A stretch of DNA of 5,557 nt from Candidatus Eiseniibacteriota bacterium (GTDB taxonomy: Bacteria; Eisenbacteria; RBG-16-71-46): NCBI GenBank assembly GCA_023249815.1, contig JAHFBX010000227.1, forward strand, positions 1 through 5,557, read 5' to 3'. The translations under genes and the position numbers were made by a program. The notes under the pieces are model-generated. The model had not been told where the DNA came from and searched no databases. It saw only the letters and a program-made list of their open reading frames with translations. Positions 1-5,088 of the stretch are shown in pieces; the stretch's first letter is position 1; every line of letters starts with the position of its first letter.

Positions 1-336
1 GCCCACGCCGGGATCATCGAACGCGCGGGCGAGCCCCTCGAGGTGGTCCGCCCGCCATAGGTCGTCGTCATCGAGGAACGCGAGCACGTCGCCGGTGGCG
101 CCCGCCGCCGCGGCGTTGCGGGCGGCGCCGGCCTGGCCGCAGTCGAGCGGCAGCCAGGTCAGTTCCAGCAACGGCACCCGCTCCGCCACGGCGGCCGAGC
201 GGCCACCCCCGTCGTCGCCGACGCGCACCTCGAGCGGCGCCAGGGATTGCGCCGCGATGCTGGCGAGCGCGTCGGCCAACAGCCGCGGCCGGTCCCGCGT
301 CACCACGATCACGCTCACCGTGGACCTGGGGCGCAC
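1..336 (-). CDS. Family 2 glycosyltransferase, N-terminal part (runs off the window)
   Basis: The 112 visible residues are the N-terminal half of a GT-A fold glycosyltransferase, which transfers a sugar from a nucleotide-sugar donor to an unidentified acceptor, probably at the cytoplasmic face of the membrane. Seen in the sequence: a first beta strand and nucleotide-binding start 'VSVIVVTRDRP' (residues 7-17), a second strand with 'RVGDDGGG' (38-45), the family's 'GQAGAARNAAA' stretch (68-78), and the 'AFLDDDDLW' motif (86-94), whose Asp residues are expected to hold the metal and sugar nucleotide. The C-terminal acceptor region lies outside the window. The start is uncertain. GTG at 336-334 lies 10 bases after the folE stop but has no clear ribosome site. 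GTG at 318-316 has a weak AGG upstream and would begin 'MSVIVV'. No in-frame ATG precedes the motif. It probably shares a transcript with folE. The family is clear, but donor and acceptor cannot be read. Confidence 0.85.
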   Translation of the reverse strand, partial: MRPRSTVSVIVVTRDRPRLLADALASIAAQSLAPLEVRVGDDGGGRSAAVAERVPLLELTWLPLDCGQAGAARNAAAAGATGDVLAFLDDDDLWRADHLEGLARAFDDPGVG

Positions 337-346
337 GTCTTGCCGG

Positions 347-925
347 TCAACGCTCGGGTGGGAGGCGGAGCGCCTCGGCCCATCGGGGATCCGCCAGCTC
401 GCCGCGCACCGCGCGTGTCTCCACCGTGCCGCGCTTGCGGATGCCGCGCATCTCCATGCACAGGTGGCGGGCCTCGAGCACCACGGCGACGCCGCGCGGG
501 CGGATCAGGTCGTGCAGGTGGTCCGCCACCTGCTGGCCCAGGCGTTCTTGAAGTTGTGGCCGGCGCGAGTAGTGTTCGAGAAGTCGCGCCGCCGCGCTGA
601 TCCCGACCAGCATCTCGCCGGGTAGGTAGGCGACGAGCGCGCGGCCGAAGAACGGTACGAAGTGGTGCACGCACAACGAGTGGAACACGAGATCGCGCAC
701 CACGACGAGCTCGCCCTGGCCCGAGTGCGGAAACGTGACGAGATCGGGGTGATTCGACGGGTCGAGCCCGGAGAGCGCCTCGCGGTAGAGGTCCGCCACG
801 CGCGCGGGCGTCTGCGCCAGCTCGGGTTCCCGGGCCACGTCGAGGCCCAGGGCGCGGATCAGCTCGGCGATCGCGCGTTCCACCGCGGCCGATCCGTCGG
901 GGCTGCGCGGCGCGGGAACGCCCAT
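347..925 (-). CDS. folE: GTP cyclohydrolase I (FolE), with unusual active-site positions
   Basis: This is a cytoplasmic enzyme that converts GTP to 7,8-dihydroneopterin triphosphate, the first step of folate and other pterin synthesis. Its 192 residues fit the normal bacterial length. Family landmarks appear in order: 'TPARVADLY' (39-47), the SGLDP turn, 'SLCVHHFVPF' (83-92) with presumed zinc ligands Cys85 and His88, 'AYLPGEMLVGIS' (99-110), 'RRPQLQERL' (121-129) with the guanine-recognising Gln126-Glu127 pair, and 'HLCMEMRGIRKRG' (154-166) with His154 and the third zinc ligand Cys156. Two positions differ from the usual sequence: Val86 stands where CEHH normally has Glu, and Ala111 stands where 'GLSK' normally has a phosphate-binding Lys. 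The start ATG is supported by GGGAGG five bases upstream. The gene lies between tRNA-Gly and a glycosyltransferase on the same strand. I am confident of the family. I infer, but cannot prove, that it is a working cyclohydrolase. Confidence 0.94.
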   Translation of the reverse strand: MGVPAPRSPDGSAAVERAIAELIRALGLDVAREPELAQTPARVADLYREALSGLDPSNHPDLVTFPHSGQGELVVVRDLVFHSLCVHHFVPFFGRALVAYLPGEMLVGISAAARLLEHYSRRPQLQERLGQQVADHLHDLIRPRGVAVVLEARHLCMEMRGIRKRGTVETRAVRGELADPRWAEALRLPPER

Positions 926-930
926 GGGAT

Positions 931-936
931 CCTCCC
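931..936 (-). promoter_or_regulatory. Ribosome binding site of folE
   Basis: GGGAGG on the minus strand lies five bases before the ATG at 925-923 and fixes the folE start. The loop of the hairpin just upstream (TCCC, 956-959) is complementary to the first four bases of this site, so the site could in principle be masked. Confidence 0.75.
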
Positions 937-937
937 G

Positions 938-969
938 AAAAGGGCACGGGCCGGCGGGAGCCGGCCCGT
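938..969 (-). terminator. GC hairpin with short T run between tRNA-Gly and folE
   Basis: On the minus strand, ten bases at 969-960 pair perfectly with 955-946 around a four-base TCCC loop. One G-U pair and one further pair can extend the stem outward. Three bases after the stem come four Ts (941-938). This is the form of an intrinsic terminator with a weak U tract. It starts 5 bases after the encoded CCA of the tRNA, so it probably ends or attenuates the tRNA transcript, or gives an end for 3' processing. The U run ends one base before the folE ribosome site, so readthrough would be needed to express folE from the tRNA promoter. Confidence 0.55.
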
Positions 970-974
970 ACGCA

Positions 975-1051
975 TGGAGCGGAAGAGGGGATTCGAACCC
1001 CCGACCCTCACCTTGGCAAGGTGATGCTCTACCGGGCTGAGCTACTTCCGC
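975..1051 (-). tRNA. tRNA-Gly, anticodon GCC, CCA encoded
   Basis: The 77 bases fold as a standard cloverleaf on the minus strand. The acceptor stem pairs GCGGAAG with CTTCCGC, then come a T discriminator and an encoded CCA (977-975). The D arm is GCTC/GAGC with the conserved GG in its loop. The anticodon stem TCACC/GGTGA closes a seven-base loop TTGCCAA, which gives anticodon GCC, reading glycine codons GGC and GGU. The variable loop is five bases. The T arm GGGGG/CCCCT carries the TTCGAAT loop and has one G-U pair. There are no mismatches or introns. The neighbourhood is a promoter on its 5' side and a hairpin plus folE on its 3' side. Confidence 0.97.
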
Positions 1052-1069
1052 AGTTCAAGAGCGGCGGGG

Positions 1070-1099
1070 ACCATACGGTTTGCGCGCCGCGGGCGTCAA
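1070..1099 (-). promoter_or_regulatory. Sigma70-type promoter of tRNA-Gly
   Basis: On the minus strand TTGACG (1099-1094) and TATGGT (1075-1070) are separated by 18 bases. They match the -35 consensus at five of six positions and the -10 consensus at four of six. The predicted start near 1063 would give a leader of about a dozen bases before the mature tRNA 5' end at 1051. The stretch just after the -10 box is very GC-rich, which is characteristic of stringently controlled stable-RNA promoters. It may also drive folE and the glycosyltransferase by readthrough. Confidence 0.6.
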
Positions 1100-1171
1100 G
1101 GCCCGGGCGACGCACCGCGCGCGCATTCCGCGCGCTTGCGCGGCGTGTCGCGAGCGTCTATCCCTCCGCGC

Positions 1172-2374
1172 GTGAACGTCCTCGTGCACAAGTACGGCGG
1201 CACCTCGGTGAACGGCCCGGAGCGCATTCGGGCCGTGGCTCGCCGCGTTGCCGCCGCGCGCGACGCGGGCCACGCGATGGTGGTCGTCGTGAGCGCGATG
1301 GGCTACACCACCGACGACCTGATCGCACTCGCGCACCAAGTCTCTCCCCGACCCTCTCGCCGTGAGATGGACATGCTGCTCACGACGGGCGAGCGCGTGT
1401 CCATGGCGCTACTCGCGATGGCGCTCCACGACTTGGGCGTGAGCGCGATCTCGTTCACCGGCTCGCAGAGCGGCATCCTGACCGACGAGGCGCACGCCAG
1501 CGCGCGCATCGTGGGGGTCCGGCCCGAGCGCATCCGCGCCGCGCTCGACGCCGGGCAGGTCGTGATCGTCGCCGGATTCCAGGGCGTGTCGCCCGTCACC
1601 AAGGAGATCACGACGCTGGGCCGCGGCGGCAGCGACACCACTGCGGTGGCGCTTGCGGCGGCGCTCGGCCGCGCGCGTTGCGAGATCTTCACCGACGTGG
1701 ACGGCGTGTTCACCGCCGACCCTCGCATCGTGCCCGCGGCGCGGCTCGTGCCACGCATGGGCTACCGTGCGTGTTCCGCGCTCGCCCACCTGGGCGGCCG
1801 CGTCCTGCATGCCCGCTCGGTCGACCTGGCGGCGCGCGAACGTGTGCCGCTCGCGGTACGCTCGTCGTTCCGGGACGCCCCCGGCACCGAGATCACGGAG
1901 GAAACCGTGGAAGCACCCCGAGTCGAAGCGGTCACGCATCGCGCCCGGATCTCGCTCGCCATCGCCGAGGGCAATGCCGGAGGCCGTGGCGAGGCGCGCG
2001 GCATCCTGGAGGCGGTGGCGGAGCAGTTTCCCGCGCTCGAACTCGTCGCGCACGAGCAGGCGGACGAGACGCACGGCGCGCTCGTCTGGATGGGGAACCG
2101 TGACGACGTCGAGGCGCTGCAAGGGCGATTCCGCGAAGTGCGCGGCCCCGGAGGCGAGTGGAGACTGGAGGTCGTGCACGACGCCGGCTTCGTGTCGCTC
2201 GTGGGGTTGGGGTTGGGCGCGGCGGAGGCGGCCCGGGGCGAGCGCGCGCTCGAGCGAGCCGGCGTCTCGCTCGTGGCGTTGCGCGTGACACCGGCGGCGC
2301 TGGTGTTCCGTGTGGAGTCCGCACGGGTTGAGGACGCCGTGCGAGCGCTCCACGCGGCGTTCCTCGAGGGCTGA
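1172..2374 (+). CDS. lysC: Aspartokinase (monofunctional, catalytic plus two ACT-type domains)
   Basis: This cytoplasmic enzyme phosphorylates L-aspartate with ATP, the committed step toward lysine/diaminopimelate, threonine, methionine and isoleucine. The 400 residues match the usual length of monofunctional aspartokinases. The amino-acid-kinase domain covers about 1-245 with 'KYGGTSV' (7-13), 'VVSAMGYTTDDL' (39-50), 'MDMLLTTGERVS' (66-77), 'TTLGRGGSDTTAVAL' (147-161), 'TDVDGVFTADPRIV' (174-187) and 'VRSSF' (229-233). Residues about 250-400 correspond to the tandem ACT regulatory region, recognisable by 'VSLVGLGLG' (341-349) and 'VEDAVRALHAAF' (386-397), but they diverge strongly from the usual sequence. 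I chose GTG at 1172 because 'MNVLVHKYGGTSV' matches the family N terminus. TTG at 1136 would add 12 residues of unlikely sequence. Neither start has a clear ribosome site. The gene diverges from the tRNA promoter. An internal start at 1907 may yield a separate regulatory subunit. Confidence 0.95.
   Translation: MNVLVHKYGGTSVNGPERIRAVARRVAAARDAGHAMVVVVSAMGYTTDDLIALAHQVSPRPSRREMDMLLTTGERVSMALLAMALHDLGVSAISFTGSQSGILTDEAHASARIVGVRPERIRAALDAGQVVIVAGFQGVSPVTKEITTLGRGGSDTTAVALAAALGRARCEIFTDVDGVFTADPRIVPAARLVPRMGYRACSALAHLGGRVLHARSVDLAARERVPLAVRSSFRDAPGTEITEETVEAPRVEAVTHRARISLAIAEGNAGGRGEARGILEAVAEQFPALELVAHEQADETHGALVWMGNRDDVEALQGRFREVRGPGGEWRLEVVHDAGFVSLVGLGLGAAEAARGERALERAGVSLVALRVTPAALVFRVESARVEDAVRALHAAFLEG
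1897..1902 (+). promoter_or_regulatory. Internal ribosome binding site in lysC
   Basis: GGAGGA is followed after four bases by an in-frame GTG at 1907. It is a better ribosome site than anything before the main lysC start and sits at the kinase/ACT junction. It may also be a chance result of the Glu-Glu codons (GAG GAA) that encode residues 243-244. Confidence 0.5.
1907..2374 (+). CDS. Possible aspartokinase beta subunit from an internal in-frame start
   Basis: Translation from GTG at 1907 would give 155 residues consisting only of the ACT regulatory region, beginning 'MEAPRVEAVTHRA'. Known alpha2beta2 aspartokinases, such as Bacillus subtilis aspartokinase II and Corynebacterium glutamicum LysC, make a beta subunit of about 160-170 residues this way. 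The C. glutamicum beta chain also begins a few residues before its own 'VTGVA' strand. What is seen here is the position, the reading frame, the size and a strong ribosome site. That the product is actually made is inference. If it is real, the beta chain would bind effector and assemble with the full-length alpha chain. Confidence 0.45.
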   Translation: MEAPRVEAVTHRARISLAIAEGNAGGRGEARGILEAVAEQFPALELVAHEQADETHGALVWMGNRDDVEALQGRFREVRGPGGEWRLEVVHDAGFVSLVGLGLGAAEAARGERALERAGVSLVALRVTPAALVFRVESARVEDAVRALHAAFLEG

Positions 2375-2463
2375 GCGGGCCAGAAATGCGCGCTTTTTCG
2401 TAGCTCCGCGAGGAGTATGCTCCCAGCGATGGACCGGGCCGCCACACGACCGACATCGGTTCC

Positions 2464-2469
2464 GGAGGT
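2464..2469 (+). promoter_or_regulatory. Ribosome binding site of the lipoprotein gene
   Basis: GGAGGT four bases before ATG 2474 decides the start of the lipoprotein gene. It selects this codon over in-frame ATGs at 2417 and 2429, which would add up to 19 hydrophilic residues before the signal peptide. Confidence 0.75.
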
Positions 2470-2473
2470 CACC

Positions 2474-3529
2474 ATGAACGCGCCCCCGCTCGTTCGGCTC
2501 ACACGCGCGTGCACGACTCCCACGCGAATGCTCGTTCTGCTCACGCTTGTCTCGCTCCCGCTCGCCGCAGGCTGCGGGCGGAACGCGACGAGCACCACCC
2601 GACCGTTCGGTGGATCGGGCGCCGGCTCGTTCTTCGCGAACGGGCAGGAACACAGTGACGCGCCAGCCGCTCTGAGTGAGCGCATGCTGCGGCGCGGGTT
2701 GAGCTTTCCGCTCGCGGTGGGCAATCGCTGGGACTACGACCTCCACGCGCGAATCGTGACGATCCCCGACCTGGGCGCTCCCACAGTCGCCGAGCTCGAC
2801 GGCGATTGGCAATCCGAGATCGTGAGCAAAGCCACGATCGACACGCGCGACTACTTCCTGCAGGCGGAGTACGACCCGCGCACGGCACTCGTGCCCGGCC
2901 CGCAGTTCGCGCTTCGCCAGGACCGGAGCGGGCTCTACAACCTGGATCTCGTGACCCTCAGCACCGCGTCGCGTGATCAGCCAGTTAGTGGGTCGGCGCA
3001 GAAGCTGCTGGGTGCCACGATCCTTTCACTCGACCGGGCGCTCGAGAGTTCACCCGAGCGCGCCGCGTTCCAGGCGGCCGCCCGGCGGGTAGCCGAACGA
3101 CTCGTGCGCATGGAGCAAGGTGGCCGGGGTGCCTTCTATGCCGCGAACGGGCCGGAGAGCGGCGAGATCACGATGCTCCGCTACCCGCTGCATGTCGGTT
3201 CGCGCTGGGTGGTTCGCGAGTCGCCGCTGTTCGCCCGTGTCGTCGTCGGTCTGGACGATCTCATGCTACCGGTGGGTCACGTCTCCGCGTGGCGGCTGCG
3301 CGGCCTCTCCGAGCTGTACGGCCCGCGCGACGAGGTGCAGTTCTGGTACGGGCGCGCCGGCCTCGTGCGGATCCACGTCCATTCCGAGGTGGACGCGGTG
3401 GACAACACCGGCGCCCTGATCGGCAAGGCCATCGGCGAGTTCGACCAGGTGCTGTCGGCGCTGACGCTCGCGGGCCACGGCGGACCGCGCGTCACCGCGG
3501 ATCCCGAGGCGGGTGCGTCCGAACGCTGA
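2474..3529 (+). CDS. Predicted lipoprotein of unknown function with an internally repeated motif
   Basis: I do not recognise a named family for this 351-residue protein. It begins with a lipoprotein-type signal peptide: an Arg-containing n-region (1-18), a hydrophobic core 'MLVLLTLVSLPLAA' (19-32) and a lipobox-like 'LAAGC' with Cys34 as the likely lipidated residue. The -3 residue is Ala rather than the preferred Leu. A Gly/Ser/Thr-rich linker follows to about 55. Two segments then share a motif: 'FPLAVGNRWDY' at 78-88 with 'RSGLYNL' at 151-157, and 'YPLHVGSRWVV' at 237-247 with 'RAGLVRI' at 294-300. A helix-prone region of about 180-220 separates them. This suggests a duplicated, beta-rich extracytoplasmic domain, anchored to the inner or outer membrane. 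It lies 99 bases after lysC on the same strand and converges on glgA. That gap holds a T run and a possible -10 box TATGCT (2416-2421) with no good -35. Its function cannot be inferred from its neighbours. Confidence 0.8.
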   Translation: MNAPPLVRLTRACTTPTRMLVLLTLVSLPLAAGCGRNATSTTRPFGGSGAGSFFANGQEHSDAPAALSERMLRRGLSFPLAVGNRWDYDLHARIVTIPDLGAPTVAELDGDWQSEIVSKATIDTRDYFLQAEYDPRTALVPGPQFALRQDRSGLYNLDLVTLSTASRDQPVSGSAQKLLGATILSLDRALESSPERAAFQAAARRVAERLVRMEQGGRGAFYAANGPESGEITMLRYPLHVGSRWVVRESPLFARVVVGLDDLMLPVGHVSAWRLRGLSELYGPRDEVQFWYGRAGLVRIHVHSEVDAVDNTGALIGKAIGEFDQVLSALTLAGHGGPRVTADPEAGASER

Positions 3530-3542
3530 CGACTCGTCCGGC

Positions 3543-5075
3543 CTAAAACGTGTCGCGCACGCTCTCGAGCGTGGGGATGCGGCCGTCCGAGACGCGCTCG
3601 AGCGCTTCGGCGTAGAGCCGATCGTAGCCGTCGGCCGCCACGCGCCAGCTCCAGTCGCGTGCCATGCCGTTCCGCTGCACCGCGCGCCACAGATCGCGCT
3701 CGGAGTGGGCGGCGAGCGCACGCCGCAGTGCCATCACCATCTCGTCGCCCGAGAAGTTCTCGAACACGAAGCCGTTCCCATCGCGCGTGATGGGATCGAA
3801 CTCGCGCACCGTGTCGGCGAGCCCACCCGTTGCGCGCACCACGGGCACCGTGCCATAGCGGAGCGAGTACATCTGGTTCAACCCGCAGGGCTCGTAGCGA
3901 GACGGCATCAGGAACAGGTCGGAACCGGCCTCGATGCGGTGCGCGAGCCCTTCGTCGTAGGCGGTCTCGAAGCTCCACTGCCATGGCCGCTCGTCGGCGA
4001 GCCGGCGCAGGAATTCCATGTAGCGCGGTGAGCCGACGCCGAGCACCACGAATCGCGCCGGCAGGTCGCAGAGCGCGCGCTCGGCGGCCTCGAGCAGGTC
4101 CAGCCCCTTCTGCTCCACGAGCCGCGTGACCATGCCGACGATGGGCCAATCCGGATCCATCAGGAAACCGCTCTCGAGCGCCAGCGCGCGGCGGCAGGCG
4201 GCCTTCCCGGCGAGATTCTCGCGGTCGAAATGCGCCGGCAGCCAGCGGTCCGTGGCCGGATCCCAGTCGTGGTCGTCGATGCCATTCAGGATGCCACGCA
4301 CGTCGCCCATGCGCCGGCGCAGCACACCCTCCAGGCCATAGCCGTATTCGCCTCCGGTCTGGATCTCGCGCGCATACGTCGGGCTCACGGTGGAGACCAG
4401 GTCGGCGAACAGGATGCCGACCTTCATGAAGTTCACGCGGCCGTGGTACTCGAACGGGCTGTGCGGGAAGAACATGCTGCGCGGGAAACCCGCGAGCCCC
4501 AGCACCCACGGGTCCACGATGCCCTGGTAGCCGAGGTTGTGGATCGTGAAGATGCTCGCCATGCCCGACCACGCGGAATCGTCGGCGTCGTGCGTGCGCA
4601 TGAAGCACGGCGCCCACGCCGCTTGCTGGTCGTGAGCATGCAGCACGTCGAACGGCTCGCCGAAGCCCTTGACGGCCTCGAGCGCGGCGCGCGTGAAGAA
4701 CAGGAAGCGCTCGGCGTTGTCCGGGTAGCCCTCGTGCGTCTGCGGATCGTCGTAGAAGCCCGGCCGCTGGAAGAAGCGCCGGTCGCCCGCATGGTCCACG
4801 AGCAGCACGCTCGGCATGTCGTCCGGCCCCTCCGCCATCGTGAAGCGCGCGGGCTCGTCGCCCATCCCCCACGGCACGCGCGTGCCGGAGAGGTCTGAGA
4901 GCTTCCAGCTCGCGGGCAGGGCCAGGTCGCGCCAGTGCGGGATCGCGACCACGACGCGATGGCCGCGCCGCACCTGCTCGGCGGAGAGCGCGGCCACGAC
5001 GTCCCCCAGGCCTCCCACCTTCGCGAACGGAGCCATCTCGCTCGCCAGGTGGACCACCGAGAAGGGCGTGCTCAT
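3543..5075 (-). CDS. glgA: Glycogen/starch synthase (GT5)
   Basis: This cytoplasmic retaining glucosyltransferase elongates alpha-1,4-glucan from ADP-glucose, or in some relatives UDP-glucose. The 510 residues are slightly longer than the roughly 480 usual in bacteria. The GT5 starch-synthase N-terminal domain carries 'SEMAPFAKVGGLGDVV' (12-27), with Lys19 in the K-x-G-G donor loop, then 'LHAHDQQAAW' (145-154), 'FTIHNLGYQG' (176-185) and 'SPTYAREIQTGGEYGYGLEG' (231-250). The C-terminal Rossmann domain begins after 'ILNGIDDHDWDPATD' (262-276) and holds 'VTRLVEQKGLD' (316-326) with Arg318 and Lys323. It also holds 'PSRYEPCGLNQMYSLRYG' (391-408), whose Glu395 is the expected catalytic-site Glu, and 'RATGGLADTV' (414-423). 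The ATG lies 13 bases after the galT-like stop and lacks a clear ribosome site, so translation is probably coupled. The DQQ triplet departs from the usual DW[H/Q]. Confidence 0.96.
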   Translation of the reverse strand: MSTPFSVVHLASEMAPFAKVGGLGDVVAALSAEQVRRGHRVVVAIPHWRDLALPASWKLSDLSGTRVPWGMGDEPARFTMAEGPDDMPSVLLVDHAGDRRFFQRPGFYDDPQTHEGYPDNAERFLFFTRAALEAVKGFGEPFDVLHAHDQQAAWAPCFMRTHDADDSAWSGMASIFTIHNLGYQGIVDPWVLGLAGFPRSMFFPHSPFEYHGRVNFMKVGILFADLVSTVSPTYAREIQTGGEYGYGLEGVLRRRMGDVRGILNGIDDHDWDPATDRWLPAHFDRENLAGKAACRRALALESGFLMDPDWPIVGMVTRLVEQKGLDLLEAAERALCDLPARFVVLGVGSPRYMEFLRRLADERPWQWSFETAYDEGLAHRIEAGSDLFLMPSRYEPCGLNQMYSLRYGTVPVVRATGGLADTVREFDPITRDGNGFVFENFSGDEMVMALRRALAAHSERDLWRAVQRNGMARDWSWRVAADGYDRLYAEALERVSDGRIPTLESVRDTF

Positions 5076-5088
5076 GCGTCCGGAGGGT

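Noticed and set aside
95..625. Plus-strand open frame opposite the glycosyltransferase and folE
   Set aside because: The opposing minus-strand frames encode recognisable families, and this frame shows no motif or ribosome site.
315..947. Alternative minus-strand frame across folE
   Set aside because: FolE signatures occupy the other frame with a good ribosome site, and this one is Arg/Gly/Pro-rich noise.
975..1051. tRNA-Gly as a phage or island attachment site
   Set aside because: No integrase gene and no repeated copy of the tRNA 3' end are found in the window, and the flanking genes are housekeeping.
1136..1171. Earlier TTG start for lysC
   Set aside because: It would add 12 residues with no family counterpart, has no ribosome site, and directly follows a GC hairpin. 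GTG 1172 gives the standard N terminus.
2374..2398. Intrinsic terminator after lysC
   Set aside because: The T run is present, but the only stem before it is about four base pairs, which is too weak to call.
2417..2473. Earlier ATG starts for the lipoprotein
   Set aside because: The purine-rich GAGGAG is only one base from ATG 2417, too close to work. ATG 2474 has GGAGGT at proper spacing directly before the signal peptide.
1409..2812. Long minus-strand open frame opposite lysC and the lipoprotein gene
   Set aside because: It spans a gene boundary on the other strand, is dominated by Arg, His, Glu and Ala, has no recognisable domain or ribosome site, and is expected from GC-rich codon bias.
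3277..4872. Long minus-strand open frame overlapping glgA in another frame
   Set aside because: glgA is unmistakable in its own frame. The alternative has low-complexity Arg/Gly/Ala composition and runs into the convergent lipoprotein gene.
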